64,000 nucleotides of DNA. It comes from Epiperipatus broadwayi. Taxonomy: Eukaryota; Onychophora; Udeonychophora; Euonychophora; Peripatidae. Position numbers and translations under genes: made by a program. Below are positions 1 through 13,468 of this stretch, piece by piece (the stretch's first letter is position 1; each line of letters opens with the position of its first letter). The DNA is taken from NCBI GenBank assembly GCA_028023455.1, contig JAQFVV010000013.1, positions 11,634,579 through 11,698,578 on the forward strand, given 5' to 3'. The notes below the pieces were generated by a model. That model ran no database searches, had not been told where the DNA came from, and saw nothing but the letters and a program-made list of their open reading frames with translations.

Positions 1-1090
1 ACTTCAAATGACTCAGTCATTACTTTTCCAATTTAAACTATATTTTATGATGATATTTGTGGTGATGGATAGCAATTAAAGTGTAGGGTATGGAATAATA
101 ATGAGAATGTTCCAAAATAAGATAATATCATCATGAGCACATTGCAAATCAAAAGCAGTCCATATTCATAGGTACCTAAAATCAAGTCATGGCTCTACAC
201 AGCACTTACAGACAATGAAGAAATGAGAATGTCCATAAAGGTATATAGTCTTACGTTATCGGTATAATTCAACAAATTCTAAATATGGAAACATAATTCC
301 CCTATAAACACTTTCAACAATACACCTACCTCCTAGGATTTCAAAAAAATATTATTACTTTCTTGATCACTATCAAATATTTTTACCAACTGTATAACTC
401 ATTCAACATCATAAAAATACCAACAACATCACAAAATAATTCCTAAAATACAATAATAAAGAGAACAACAATGATCTAAATCCATTTCAAAATGTTTTAA
501 CAGATTTCATGTTTAAATGATATTGATAAACATTCATCGGTTGATATAGATTAGAGATCAGTACTATGTTCTTATATTCCAATAAATAACATTTTAATAA
601 TTTAATAATGCTATATAATTTACACATATCCAAGCATTCACATTTTAAGTACATATTTAGAAATATCCCTAAATGTTTTCAAACATTCATATGCATTTGT
701 TAACTCTTTCACAAAATATATGTGACAGCTTTGTTAACCTTTTTGATGTCAATGTCAACTTTAAAACCTTTGTATAATTTTTGTATTGGTCCATTACTTA
801 AATCTGAGAGCTATTATTCGTCAGTTTCATTTCCACTTGGTTTCTATTGATAAAATATTAATCTAAAACAAACACAATTGTTTCAATTCAGCTTCTAAAA
901 ATTGAATAATTTTAGATTCAAATTGGTCAAATGTAATGAAAAATTAAAAATAATGTTAATAACTAAAGAAAAATATAAGAAAAATGTTTAAAAAATAACC
1001 AGGGTAAAACAAAACAATTATATTTCAATTAATCTATGTGAACGCTGGTCTCTCATTATTCAGTTCTGTAGCAGTCAACATTATTCACTT
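1..1090. other. AT-rich DNA, no gene seen
   Basis: I see no open frame with protein-like composition, no splice-flanked exon and no recognisable element in this stretch. It is simple AT-rich sequence with short A and T runs. Confidence 0.6.
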
Positions 1091-1092
1091 TG

Positions 1093-1537
1093 CTTGAAGA
1101 GCATTCATTTTTCCACATTTATTTTCCTTGTAAAATTTAAAAATTTTCAAATCAAACTTTATATTTTGATAAAATCATGTAAAATCTTAATTATGAATGT
1201 AAAAAATTACTATAAATATATTTATTTACATTCAAAATCAATTACAAACACATAAAACAATTTGTTTTGATTTCTGACTTTGTCATTTAGAAATGCCTGA
1301 TATGCAAATTAATCAGTAGTGGTCAACCACTTGTCTTGAAGAGCAGTCCCCACACTTATTTTCATTGTAAAATTTAAAATTTTTCGAATGAAACTTTATA
1401 TTTCAATAAAGTAATGTAAAATCTTAATTATGAATGTAAAAAATTATGATAAATATATTTATTTACATTCAAAATTAATTACGAACATGTAAAACATTTT
1501 GTTTTCATTTCTGACTTTGTCATTTAGAAATGCCTGC
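1093..1537. repeat. Tandem duplication, ~240-bp unit, two copies
   Basis: Two adjacent copies start with CTTGAAGAGCA (about 1093 and 1335) and end with CATTTAGAAATGCCTG (about 1299 and 1536). Between these anchors the copies match closely, with scattered substitutions and a few indels. The second copy runs straight into unrelated sequence (GCAGCACAATTTCC). No coding capacity is visible. It may be part of a longer satellite or an internal duplication in an unrecognised element. Confidence 0.8.
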
Positions 1538-1539
1538 AG

Positions 1540-4300
1540 CACAATTTCCAGAGTTGGCAGCCATCCAATGAGAGAAAAGAGGCTGGTCTACACACAAATA
1601 TGCAGCAATGAAAATTGATTTTTTTTCAAAATATATTAACATATGTAGACTTTTTTAGAACTAAAATTTTAAATTTCGAATTTCCTATAAGCCTAAAATA
1701 AAAAAAAATGTGACCAAAATTGACCAAGAGATGGTGCAAACAATGTCCATGAGGGTGAGATCTAACCAAATTTAACAACAGTGTTTAATGGTGTATTCTT
1801 CCATTATTTAGCATTAAATTCAAGCAACATATACTATTAATCTAAAATATTAATCAAAATATATCTTTTCTTAAATAAAAGAAAAGAAACAAATTATCAA
1901 GCAATAATATAATCTAAGTAAAAATAAAAAATTACCAATGATCTCATTATACTGCTGAGACCATTTACAGTGATCTGCTTCTCCAAAACCATTCATTCAA
2001 AAAAAAATTATGATTGAAATTGCTTTCTGAATACTCATTTGTTTTTTGTTTTTTAAACATAACAATAAAGTTATTTTATCTTAAAACTACATCATAACAA
2101 TAAGTTAGTTTTAAAATAAATAATGGTAAACTTTAAAAATGTTATTTTAAAACTCAACACTAAAAAAATAAATAAATATTCATAATAAAGAAGATTAAAG
2201 TTATGATAGGATTTTTTCTTCCTTGTTCATAAGTTAAATTGCACACCTAGAATATGCTTGTCAGGTGAACTTCATTACTTGGTTACAGCTGAACAGTATT
2301 GTGCACATTTTTTTTCCCCTCTTGGCACTGCATAAAAAAATACAAATATCAACTTTTAAAATCAAAAAAGATAAAATGTTTATTCAGTCTCTTTCTGAAA
2401 TTTTATCCAAAGATTTAATAGCCATGTAAAGTAACAGTTTAAAAAACCATTTTTAAAAAATATTCCTTATGTAAGTTTTTCGGCCATTGTATAAAGCAAG
2501 TATTTTTTATGATAATTATAAGATATTTAATGTTTGCATTTCCATTGGCAAAATTATTAATAGCAGACATTATAAAATATAATGTATTCATTTGATATAT
2601 TCAATAGCAGATATATAATCATGAAATCAAGTAATTATTTTGTTCTTTTAAGACAATACAATTTTCATGTCTTTTAAGCATATATTTTGTCACTAAATAT
2701 TTTTTACATAAAGACAATTATATATATTATTTAGGCATTTATTCATGAATATAATTTTAATTCTCTCAAAAGACAAATCTGGTTTCATTGTTTCTAAAGA
2801 AATTATGCTGTAATATAATCCATTTATCAATTTCAATAACAAATTGTTTTAAAGCACATAAAACCAACTTCAAAGCATTTTTTAAAATTTGTCTTCAAAT
2901 CCATCATTCTTAAAATATAAGTTCATTTTGACTTCTTCAAAGACAAATCAAATATAGTCAATAATATCAAATATAGTCAATAATATCAATTATATATTAT
3001 AAAAAAAACAGACATTTGTCACACCATCATACATATTAAATTCAATTTTAAAATACAGGTGCAAAGTCTTAATTTTCTCCTCTTTACAAATTTAATATCA
3101 TAAATACCATTCTTCAGTTCCTCTCTATCATTATGAATAAATTAACTGCATCATAATATAATAAATTCTTTTCAAATAAACAAGCAGTCATTCCAGGCAT
3201 ACAATTAATAAAAATTACATAGTTCTTATGCAATTTCACTCTGGGTTTGTTGCAATAATTCTCCTGGTAATTGGCATTCATTTTCCACAATATCCTAGTA
3301 GCCACTATCGCATTCTGCATCACATTGCAGGTCCTGAATTAAGTACAAGAAGATAAAAACCAATAGGAAACTTTTGTGTTTATTGATTCATTTTTAAATT
3401 AATTATCATAGCTATAATTTTCACAACAGTTTCAAACAAAATAATACTAAAATTAAAATAAATTATCACTATTATATTATAAAACAAATAAGGTTATAAG
3501 TTCCAAACTAAACTGTAAAATACTAGAATCTACGTAGAATCTTTAAAATGTAGAAAAAGAAATAGTGTCTAGACTGATCTCAACCTTCGTTTTATACCCA
3601 TCTTGACCCAATGATTTCATTGGATAATGAATTCTAAAATTAAGTTTTAAAACTATGAGTTATCAATATTAAATATTTTTTTAAAATTATTTAATGTTTC
3701 AATTATTAAATATTTTCCCCTAAAAATTTAATATTCTTATTAAAACAGCTTTTAAACATTTAAATAACCTGAAATTAACTTTTAAAATAAATTATAACAA
3801 GTAAATAAAATAATAATTTTAAATATTATTTTTCAAATATTATCTCTAGTCTGACCATTTTGCTACACTCTATTGTATCAAACTTTGGTTAGCAAGCTAA
3901 AATTAGTTTTCTTTCCCTAACTTTCTGAAAGCACACATATTCACACAAATCTTATCATGTATACTTTCAGCTCACTTTTAAAATAATATTAAATTAACTT
4001 ATCATTTTAAATAATATTTTAAGCCAGAATTAATTATTTTAATACACAATATTTATCACTATAATTAAACTAATGTATCTCTAATATTTTTAAACTATAA
4101 TAAATAAAAAATAATATTATATTTTAAATATTTTATTGTATCATTTTTATATTAAATTCACCTAACAATGAGTCCGAACTACCTAATCTATCTTTATAAG
4201 CTCCTATCTGCCAAATTTGAACTCCTACTATTTATAACATTAAAATAATATATGAAAAAATAACTGAATTTTTTTTTAAACATAGCTATTCTCTAAACTC
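1540..4300. other. AT-rich DNA without a recognisable gene
   Basis: Only short random frames are present. A small direct repeat with a 19-bp unit (ATCAAATATAGTCAATAAT) occurs twice at about 2947-2990. Nothing else is supported. Confidence 0.55.
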
Positions 4301-4307
4301 TACCTAA

Positions 4308-4800
4308 TTAACTGTACCAATTATAAAGTGTACAATATATTGTAATGAGATGGGGTAGGAATCGAAAAAAGGTTTGAATTGTATATGAGTGCATTGGGAC
4401 ATTTGATGCTATGCAGTCAATTTTAGGTAGGTCATATATTTGCAGCAGTTTCATTTTTACAACATCACCACATACCCTGATTACTTTATCAAGAAAATCA
4501 ACTAGACAGTTATTCATGTGTAGAAAGTCTGTCCCTAATAGGACTTCATGCATTAGGCCATTTAAGGTAAGGAACACATGGTAGAATATTGTTTGACTGA
4601 CATTTATCTCTATCCAGAATTGCTCTTTGGCCAGTTTGGAACTGCTATTGGCCAGGCTCACTTGGACTGACCTCAGTGGTAGGACTTTAATGTTAGGATT
4701 TTTAAGTGTAATTTTGTTGTAAAAGTCCATTGATAACATGGATATCTTAGCTTCCAGAGTCAATTAGGACTCTGGTAGGCAAATCCTCAAACAATATTTC
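4308..4800 (-). pseudogene. LTR-retrotransposon aspartic protease fragment
   Basis: Read on the minus strand, the segment encodes a retropepsin-like protease of the kind found in Ty3/gypsy-type pol. The catalytic motif RVLIDSGS lies at about 4754-4776, followed by a stop codon and a frame change. About 100 residues later comes the second hallmark, EVLLGTDFLHMNNCLVDF, matching the 'LLGxDFL' flap/core strand of gypsy proteases. Family knowledge places reverse transcriptase downstream, which would be below 4300, but the DNA there has no such coding. The element is therefore truncated as well as frameshifted. It lies just downstream of a gag-like region on the same strand, as expected for gag-pol order. 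The gypsy assignment rests on motifs only; a Bel/Pao origin is less likely but not excluded. Confidence 0.72.
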
Positions 4801-4884
4801 TACCATGAGGCAACTTTGCAGAGCATGAATATGACATATTGATGATTTCCCTGACTAAAGGTTTTATTTTGTAAACTTAATTAA

Positions 4885-5185
4885 TGTGGTTGCTTGAGAG
4901 GAGAAACAATCTCTCAAATACTCATTTAGTTTGTTGTGTTACTGTTTGTGATCAGGTTTTATTTAACTCCAGGATCTATGGCATTGATATGGTATTGGGG
5001 CTCTCAAATGTACATTTCATGCCCCACAGTTGTTGGCCATTGATCTCATCATTTATACTATTGGTATGTTTTTTTACCATTCTCTTTTCATTTTTGATAT
5101 TGGCTGCTGTTTTTTTTTGTAGTTAATAGCATTGAAGGGGATTTCTTCCTTTCTCTAAATTTACTATTCACATTTTGGCTATTGA
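4885..5185. other. Link between gag and protease remnants
   Basis: This segment should hold the C-terminal gag (often a CCHC knuckle) if the minus-strand element were intact. I could not read a zinc knuckle in any minus-strand frame. Plus-strand frames here are hydrophobic and look like antisense shadow. Confidence 0.4.
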
Positions 5186-5189
5186 TATC

Positions 5190-6665
5190 AATACTGTTAA
5201 GTCATTCTACCAGCTGCTCAATGCTACTAATATTGGTGTATATTAACAATTGCTCAATCTTCAATGGAAGATGATGCCGAACATTGCAAAGAATTTGCCT
5301 CTTGCTTAGTGGGTATCCAGGTTTTTAACCTGGCAATCTGTCTTCTAAAGAATTTCACCAACATCTCTCCTGCTACATTATGGTTCTTCTCTTGCATTAT
5401 CTGATATAATAATGCTTCCGGTCTATTTTCATTCCAGAACCTCTTTATTCTAGGGATTTACAATCATCATAGGTTGATGGTGTCTGTAACTGTGATTTCC
5501 ACCATTCTAATGTATTATCCAGAAAATGGCTTTATGCAATTATGATCTTCTCTCCTTCTGATAGGTTCTGGTTTATCAAGGGTACAGGTCCAGGCTCCTA
5601 AGATGTTCAGTGAGGGTTTCAGAGGATAAAGCTTTGAAAACCCTCAGCTTAACAAATTGTTTGACTGAGCTCACTGTACTTTATATTTTCTATAGCTTTG
5701 GTCTTCTGACTTCATGGTCTTCTTTCCTTTGACCAGGAACTTTATTCATACTTATGTGTTGTAAAGGTGTCATTCTCCCCTTTTTCTCAATTCTGCTTGT
5801 GGAATCTATGTTATTATGATCCCTTTCTTGGCCTAAAATCTTTTAAATGGGAGTATCTAGTTTTCCCATAAGTGACCTCCTTTCTTCTTGTTACTCTTTA
5901 CCCTGTGTTCCTTTGAATTATTTCTTCTGGTATCTCTCCAGTCCTTTTTATTAATCCACCCTTTAGGATCCCAATATGCTGGTTGATTGATTTAGATCTT
6001 TTATTTAGGCCTGTAAGCCATTTTGATTCTCAGTCATCTTTTTTAGGCCCTCATTATTTTGTGAGACTTCATTCTCGATCACAACTTGTACTTCCATTAG
6101 TCTCTGATTATTGCTCACCATTAATTTCATCTTCTCTTCTATATTGGTCATCATATTACTTTGTATGATTTCCATGACCTTTATTTTTGAATCACTTTCT
6201 GTATTTCCCTCTTCACTTGTGATTCCTGTTGTTCTTATCTTTCCACCAGATTGAGGCTTAGGCTTATTACATGCTCATGTAATTTCTGCAATTTCATCAT
6301 TAAATTGACCTATCCATCTTTTCCAATTCCATTCTTTTCCAATTCCATTATTCTATTTTGACTCTCAAAGTACATTTTTTAGATTTCTCCTTTCACCCCT
6401 TTGATATCATGCCTCAATTCTGAAGTTTGGTTACTAAGCCTTATGAATTCTGTTTTCATCTCAATATTCTCTTTATCCATTTTATTTTCTAAACTGATGT
6501 TCAGCTGGTCATATCTTCCTTTGCGCATCCCATCCATGATTTTAATCCAGCAAGATCTACATTCAATTGGTTCAACTTGCTGTTTTGTTGGTCAAACATT
6601 TGTTCATCATCATCATAATTGGGGTATTTGTCCATCCTTGCACTCTCCTCTCTTGGGTTTTCCAT
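5190..6665 (-). pseudogene. LTR-retrotransposon gag-like pseudogene
   Basis: The minus strand reads as a broken gag polyprotein, upstream of the protease remnant on the same strand. A plausible start is the ATG at 6665 (MENPREESARMDKYPNYDDD). It is followed by a charged, heptad-like helical stretch at about 6390-6560 (including LENKMDKENIEMKTEF), as in the coiled-coil N-terminal part of many gypsy gags. The retrotransposon gag core lies at about 5300-5560, with DNTLEWWKSQLQTPSTYDD and then a pattern resembling KRFWNENRPEALLYQIMQE across frame shifts. Several stops and frameshifts show that it is dead. This gag would assemble cytoplasmic particles in a live element. The neighbouring protease and shared strand support one element. 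Flanking LTRs were not found. Confidence 0.62.
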
Positions 6666-6933
6666 TGCCATTACTATTTTTTAGGCTAGTCCATTTCAGC
6701 TCCAATCTCTCAGGATATCTCAGCATTCTGTTCCATTATATCCTCTGAAATGAGTATGTTTACAGAGTTTTGCCCATCCTTCTCTTCTAACTCCTCTCTG
6801 ATCTCTTGACCACTTTCTGTATCCATTAACCAGTATTTCCTTCTTCTTATCATTTACAGGTAAATTGACCCTTTTTCTATTACTGTTTTATGAGATTTGC
6901 TAGTTTTAATGAACTACTTTTTTTAACAATAAC

Positions 6934-7036
6934 ACTCATTCAACATCGCAGTGGTTTCCCTGCCTTTACATGCCTACTATAAGGTAATGTTTTACTCATT
7001 CAACAATGCAACAGTTTCCCTGCTTTTAGTGCCTAC
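6934..7036. repeat. Tandem duplication, 60-bp unit
   Basis: ACTCATTCAACA recurs at 6934 and 6994. Each copy continues with a CAGTGGTTTCCCTGC-like block and a GCCTACT ending. About 80-85% identity by eye; no coding content. Confidence 0.75.
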
Positions 7037-7049
7037 TCTTAATCATCAA

Positions 7050-7410
7050 ACATTTTAGGTTGTTTTTATGCACATTGTTTAGACCTCCAATTAATTGGTT
7101 AACTATCAGCTATTTTATTATTATTACTTTTCAGTTCCTCATTTATATCATTTCCACATGCCAACACATTATGTAAATATATCTACAATATTATTGTAAC
7201 ATTTTAATTTCTTTGAATATGGTATTCATTAAATTATCTTAATTTTAATTCTGTCAAATGATCTAAAAGTGCTACTTTACATTTAACTTTGTATGAAATA
7301 ATCTCTTGGGTTCAAGGTATTTACATACTGATGTTGTTTGTAGTGGCATGACACTTATGGTTTTGAAATTGCAACTGATCATTATATCGATTTTACAAGG
7401 TACAATATGT
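7050..7410. other. AT-rich spacer, nothing recognised
   Basis: Lies between two tandem-repeat blocks. No supported gene or element. Confidence 0.5.
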
Positions 7411-7417
7411 CAATCAT

Positions 7418-7592
7418 TGGAGTTCATGCCTAATACATTAGGTGCTATTTGTAACTGAACAGACACAATAACCATTTGAGTTCATGCATTCAGTGCCATT
7501 TGTAATTGAACAGGCAAAAATTGGAGTCTTAATATATTATGATTCATGCCCAACAATTGGCTGCACCTTTTGTAATGGAGAGGTCTATTAAA
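7418..7592. repeat. Diverged tandem repeat, ~3 units
   Basis: Three degenerate units share the order GAGTTCATGC, then GTGC(C)ATTTGTAA, then TGAACAG. They begin near 7418, 7478 and 7548. The third is the most diverged (GATTCATGCCC ... TTTTGTAATGGAGAGG). Confidence 0.6.
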
Positions 7593-7929
7593 TATGAGAC
7601 CAGATTCCTAATGATACAATTGAACAGTGTCTAGCATCAATAACTGGTCATTAATTGGAATGCAGTAGAACACTGCCTATTTGTGCCACTCATTTTATTT
7701 GTATATTGGAGTCATGGAACGAATTTGAGTCATTAAAATTTTCCAGTTCAATTCTAATTTATTATTACCATATGGCTGCTCTTTAGGTCATCAACATTTT
7801 GTGGGTTCTCATCATATTCTTGTTCATCCTCAGTATTCAAATTCTGCCATTATAAGTATGATTCTAATAAGCTAGGGTGATGAATATCATAAGTTTGATA
7901 TAAACTAAAAATATTTGCATATAAAATGT

Positions 7930-8325
7930 GTGTAGTATGGCATGGCTAATGAAAAGTTAGATAAATGATATGGCATGCCTAATGGAAAGGTAGATAAATG
8001 ATATGGTATGAGCAATGGACAGTTGGAGAAATGATAAGGCATAGCAAATGGAAAGATAGATAAGTAATATGGCTGGGCAATGGAAAGTTGGATAAATGAT
8101 ATGGCATGACTAATGGAAAGATAAACGATATGGCATGGCTAATGAAAAGATAGATAAACGATATGGCATGGACAATGGAAAGATAGTTAAATGATATGAT
8201 ATGGGCAATAAAAAGTTGGATAAATGATATGGCATGGCTAATGTAAAAACTGATAAATGATATGCCATAAGTAATGGAAAGATAAATGATGTGGCATTGT
8301 TAATAGAAAGTTGGATAAATTCTAT
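7930..8325. repeat. Minisatellite, ~33-bp unit, about 12 copies
   Basis: A run of imperfect units built on GATATGGCATGGCTAATGGA followed by AAGATAGATAAAT. Unit length varies through loss of the GATAGATAAAT tail in some copies. The units are diverged enough that the array is old. It has no frame-preserving period (33 is divisible by three but stops are frequent), so it is not a protein repeat. Confidence 0.85.
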
Positions 8326-8329
8326 AAAT

Positions 8330-9640
8330 CATTAACAACTTTATTCCATTATGAGTGATTTACGATCTTTTATAACAAATCAATTTGATGTTTGGATAGG
8401 TCAAATCATCCTTCATTTGATTCAGAAAATATTATGAATTATCCCCTAACCTTTGATCACATGTAGGATGGTCATTCACTACCAGCCCTAAACATTCATT
8501 TAGTTTAACAACATAATTCATAATTAATTTGATATGATCATCCTATTGACCAATATTTCTATTTCCTGGCTTTAATTTGTCTACCTTAATATATGGCAAT
8601 GCATCATGATTTACTGACTGCCGTCTTTGGGTCTGAAGTCCCACCTTAATATTACCAGTGTTTACAATAACAATAGCAATTCATACAAGAGTTTAAGTCA
8701 GTCATACAGAATAAATAAAATTGTCCTGTACTATTGTGAGCATTTAATATTTTATAGATAAAAATTGTACTCGTCAGTCATCCAGACCTTTAGTTGGTAG
8801 GTCTAGGGATCAGCATGAAGATTTTATAGATCTCTTATATAATTATGATTGATGATTCTTTCAATAACAAAAAATAACAGAATTGTACAATAAAAAAAAT
8901 TGATTCTACATGATATATATAATTTGAATAATTGAAATTGTTAGTCCATGTAGTTAGCTATTTTTTAGCATGTGGGTACATGGATGATAAGATGGCTGGT
9001 TCCCTTTCGATTAGGAAAATTGCTGGATCTTGGGAGCTGTTAATCCTTTTGATGTTGTCTGTTTGTTTTCTAGATAATCAGTTGATGACTTGCCAGTGGA
9101 CAGGTAATGTTCCTCTGTTTATTGCTGCTTTCTCCATGGCCCTTGTGAATAGTGTCTCCTTCTGGTGATGATGAAGACATTACTGATGTTATTAGCTCAT
9201 AAAGTTGAATTATTAATAGGCATATGACTGGAAGTCTCCCATCACAATGTTTAATGTCTTTTACCACCACACCCTTCTGTAGTGCTTAATATTCATTACA
9301 ATTTATATTATTAGCTATAGATTAGAAGGTGTGTGGTCTTTTTTGGTTTTTTCAGCAAGCCAATAATTTTTCTTATAAGCCTTGTGTAAATAAGTAACAA
9401 AATTTTACATGATTTAATTTGTTGGAATTATTAATGTAAGTTCTTTCTATGGAAATATATTACTCCTTTGACCTTTATAAGCTTTTCCTTTTATAATCGT
9501 TTTCCACAGCTTTTGGAAATAATTTATTTCTTGTTGCATAGCACAATCAATTTATAAAATGAACATTAATTCATTCCTAAGAATAATTTTTATATCTGTT
9601 AATAGCTTAAAAACAATTATTATCTAATTTTGTCTTGATT
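8330..9640. other. No gene recognised
   Basis: Contains a somewhat less AT-rich patch at about 8930-9270 with frames on both strands (78 and 66 codons), neither of which resembles a known family. It may be an unrecognised repeat fragment. Confidence 0.45.
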
Positions 9641-9649
9641 AAAATAATT

Positions 9650-9685
9650 CATGATATATAACATGTGAGCATGTTATATATCATG
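9650..9685. repeat. Perfect palindrome with 16-bp arms
   Basis: CATGATATATAACATG (9650-9665) is followed by the loop TGAG and then the exact reverse complement (9670-9685). All 16 pairs match. It stands alone in AT-rich DNA about 180 bp before the TCA microsatellite. Confidence 0.95.
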
Positions 9686-9856
9686 CATGCATTCCCATTG
9701 TTTAAGAGCTTTAATTTCCAGTCTCTTTAATATTTTGTTTTTTAAATGTTAATAATTTAATTTTAGATCCCATTTTTCTTTGTTGCTCTTTATACCAAGT
9801 TTGGGAATTTGGTCAATTGAGTATCAATTACTTTAATTTTGTAGTCAGTAGCTTTA

Positions 9857-9867
9857 ACATCATCATG

Positions 9868-9902
<35 letters not shown>

Positions 9903-9903
9903 A
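9857..9903. repeat. (CAT)n / (TCA)n microsatellite
   Basis: A nearly pure run of CAT triplets with one CATGATCAT interruption near its start. It lies about 130 bp upstream of the LINE 5' coding part. Confidence 0.97.
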
Positions 9904-10036
9904 ATAAAAATCACTAATTGAATTATAGAGTGGATTTATATATATCGCAGTAAGAAAATCAATTGCTAAAAGGTGCTTTTTTTCTTCGATGTTTTAAGTT
10001 CTACTGTTTCTTCATCTCCAAGTGAATTATGAGAAA

Positions 10037-10590
10037 ATGGCTATGTTTAATGAAGCCATGAGTTGTATAGGACCATCTTATGCCAATGTAACAAAATCTT
10101 CAATTGAAAAGCAAAATCCTGACGTAGGTAGTGATTTAAACAGGAAATATCAATTCAAAAATCAATAATGCCAATAAAGACATGATTGAATCAAGATTCC
10201 ATAGATCTACGTTAGATCATTTTATAAAACTAGCATGCTGACTCAAACTTCTGAGGCTCATAGTAACATTACTAAAGTGAACTGATCTGACGAAACCCTT
10301 AATATTATTATGGAAAAATTTAATGCTACATTGCCTAATTCATTGTTCATTTCATTTAAACATTTTTTTACAGACCGATCTCTAGTTATTGCTGTTACTG
10401 ATATGAACTGCTCGCTGTATCATTTTCCAAAAGAACTTCTATTTGAAGCTCTAAGCATTAATGACATGTGGGACACAATTTATAGGATTTCCGATCATCC
10501 AAACCCTAGATGTATTATTCTGGAATTCCACAATGCTGAACAAAAAGACCAATTTAGAAGAAATATCAAAGTTTTAGACAGATACGCTAT
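10037..10590 (+). pseudogene. LINE ORF1, N-terminal part
   Basis: The frame opens with MAMFNEAMSCIGPSYANVTK, a start typical of LINE ORF1 (SYANV/SFASV followed by lysine), and continues in the same frame through several stops to an open run from 10310. That run (EALSINDMWDTIYRISDHPN and then CIILEFHNAEQKDQF) has the beta-alpha-beta rhythm of an RNA-recognition-type fold found in many LINE ORF1 proteins, which coat element RNA. Coding breaks off at ...DRYAI (10590), exactly where sequence beginning TGTAACGGTC starts, which I take to be an insertion. The next ORF1 segment appears 3.5 kb downstream. Function is inferred from position and composition; no catalytic motif is expected. Confidence 0.6.
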
Positions 10591-11044
10591 TGTAACGGTC
10601 AAATATGTACATTTGCGCAACAAAACCTAGAACTCCGATAGATCATCCTAAGGCCAACCAGGTTTACGGTGGTGGAAGCCATGGCTCTGGTCTAACCTTA
10701 GTTCCTCTACCATTGCTCATAGACTTACAACCTTACAAATGACACAGTTGAGGTCACAGCAGCGTTTTAATCCCTAACGTGCCGGCAGTAGCTCAACAGT
10801 TGTATATAAGATGTGGAGCAATGGGTATTTGTATAACACATCTATATAGGTATCATGTGGCACACTTATCATTATAAATTATATATAAAATTTCAATAAC
10901 ACTAAAATTAAGTATTAATAAGTAAATAAAATTGAGTCGGTGAGCAAGACTAAGACAAGAAACTATATTAAATTTTAAATCAATTTAATAATATTAAATG
11001 CTAACAATTATTTAAAATTATAATAAATAAACAAGGGTTTAATT

Positions 11045-11330
11045 TCACACGCAGGTGAATAAGGGATTTTACAGTTTAAAAGGGTTCACACGTAAGTGAT
11101 GCTGTTTAGTAATAATTTTGGATGTACATGATTAACTGGTTTGGTTTACATATACACAGGTTATTTATTTAATAATGAATTTAGCTTTCTCTACAATTAA
11201 TAATGTTTTATAGGTTTTGCATTTCCGTTCTATATATGTGTAGCCTTATGTCACACGCAGGTGATAATACGCAAATTACAATGGTTTATTTGGCTTATGC
11301 ACATATATTTCAATCACTCGCAGGTGATAA
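11045..11330. repeat. Four copies of a 17-bp motif with CAGGTG core
   Basis: TCACACGCAGGTGA at 11045, TCACACGTAAGTGAT at about 11086, TCACACGCAGGTGATAA at 11251 and TCACTCGCAGGTGATAA at 11314. Each core except the second contains an E-box-like CAGGTG. The spacing is irregular (41, 165 and 63 bp). This looks like repeated cis elements inside the LTR-like insert rather than a satellite. Confidence 0.7.
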
Positions 11331-13468
11331 AATAATTTTGCAGTGAATTTATACATGAGCTTAATATAAATTTTAATGCAGAACGATTTGAATTTGCTCA
11401 TGGGTTTTTATTTTCTATGCCAGGTTTATGCTATAAGGATTTAGATTTGCATATTAGTAAAAGTGACAATTAATTTAGTAAAGAACATAAATTATCATAA
11501 TTTACTTAGCGCGAATATTTCAATATATTCTCTACACAGTAAAATACTACTTAGATTGGATTCTATATCAGATCAATGCTGATTTACTTATTTAAGTGGC
11601 GGGTTGAACTGACTAACGGAAGTTATATTTCAGATACTAGTGCGTATAGAAAAGCATATAACTTTTAAGTCTTATTGCGTCTCATATGTTCCTTACTCAT
11701 GGGATTTTTACCAAGTAACAGTTCCCGAGGACTGATTCTCATTGCTGTAATGTAGGAGGCCATTTGGTTCGGCAGGTTGGGCAATTTATAAAATATGGGA
11801 GTCTTACGCTCTAGTTGAGTCACATGCTCCTTTTATGGACGAGGAATGTGGAGACTTACGCTCTGGATTGAGTCTCATGCTCCATGATAAGATAAGCGAG
11901 ATGGGCTGGCGTGTACCAGACACCATCTAAAGTAATAATTGCCCGAACTAAGGTAATGATGCAGGGCGACGGTATGCAACCATTACAGAAATATAGCAAA
12001 AAGAATATACGCCGTAGCGCTTCGTAAGGTGACATATGCACCACTGACTAATAATCATTTTTAAAATTACGACGCTAAAAATCAAGTTTCTTTCATGAAA
12101 CTATCCCACATCAGTTCATATTATTAGTACTTTGAAATAGTACAAATAAAGGGAATTTATGGATCCAATCTATAGAGTTAGCTATATAGGCTACGACTTA
12201 TTTAGCTTAAGGAGGATTTACAGCATATGGGGAATTAAAATATAAACATATAAATTTATGCTGAAGTTATATCACTTTACCTAGATATTAATTTAAAATA
12301 TCAATTTAAAATGCAAATCTATTTTAAGGTGATGATACGTTTGTAATAACCCTTAATTGTAGACATATTATCCTTTCCAAAACAGAGCTTTTTATTTCGT
12401 ATATAATTATACGTCTTATATATGTGCGCACTTACATATATATATATATGCGAGCGAATTTTTATTTAACACTCGCGAATAGTTTAAATTAAGAATAAAG
12501 CTCGGTTTTGCAATTTTATAGCATAAACAATATAATGTAACTAAATAATAATAATATTGGCATAGATAATCTCAAGAAATACAATTTTAAATCATAATAA
12601 ATTCAAATAAGTGAAGTTTGATAATTAATTGCTTATTTAAAAAGAGCAAGTAGTATACAGTTCGCTAAAACATGTTTGATTCGGTCTTTTAAAGCTATCT
12701 TAGAAATCAACGATTACGAATATTATCGTTAATTTATAACATACAAATTATTATAGAAATCTTAAATATTATTTAAATTATTATATAAATTAATTTCCAC
12801 ATTAAACAAATTGAAATAGATAGCATTTAATTATTTAATTTAAATCAATACGTAACCAAATCAAACTATATTTTGCGAGTAAACCAAAACATAAAATAAT
12901 GCAATTTCATTAATAAAAGATGTGTGTGAATGCGCGTATTTTAGATCATAAAATAATAAAGCTTAATTCAACTAAAATACGTTAAATCATTTAACATTTT
13001 ATCTCTCAGGTTTAAATTATAATCATTATAATCACAATCAGTTTACACTTAAGTTTAGACTCCTATCATATTTAAAATCAGGCAAGACTCTAGGGTTTAA
13101 TTAGTTATTAATTATTATATTTTTAGGTGACTTTTAAATTAAGTTTGTCAAATAAAATACATGTTTTAATATGGCCATTAGTTTGAAGTTAAGCTAGCTT
13201 TTACTGAGAATTGATCGAAGATTTTAGATGAGAAGAATATTTACCATAGTTGAGCTTGGTGTTTCTTCGTACTGCGGGTTTCCTTGGACAGCGAGCATGT
13301 TTTCACGGTGATCTGCTCCTCTTCTTGGCTTAGATGGTTCTTTGCCTGTCAGAAGGCTAGGTTTGAAGCCTTTCTACCCCGACATTTTATTAATTTACTG
13401 TATTTTAATATTTTTTTTTTTACTCTTTAGAAAATTTTTATTGAGTGAATCCAAAGGTGGCTGCTACC

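Noticed and set aside
4884-6748. Several hydrophobic plus-strand frames resembling membrane proteins
   Set aside because: They are the antisense of an A-rich gag-like region on the minus strand; T-rich antisense sequence always translates as hydrophobic.
7930-8325. CRISPR-like array
   Set aside because: Units are contiguous degenerate tandem repeats without unique spacers, in eukaryotic DNA.
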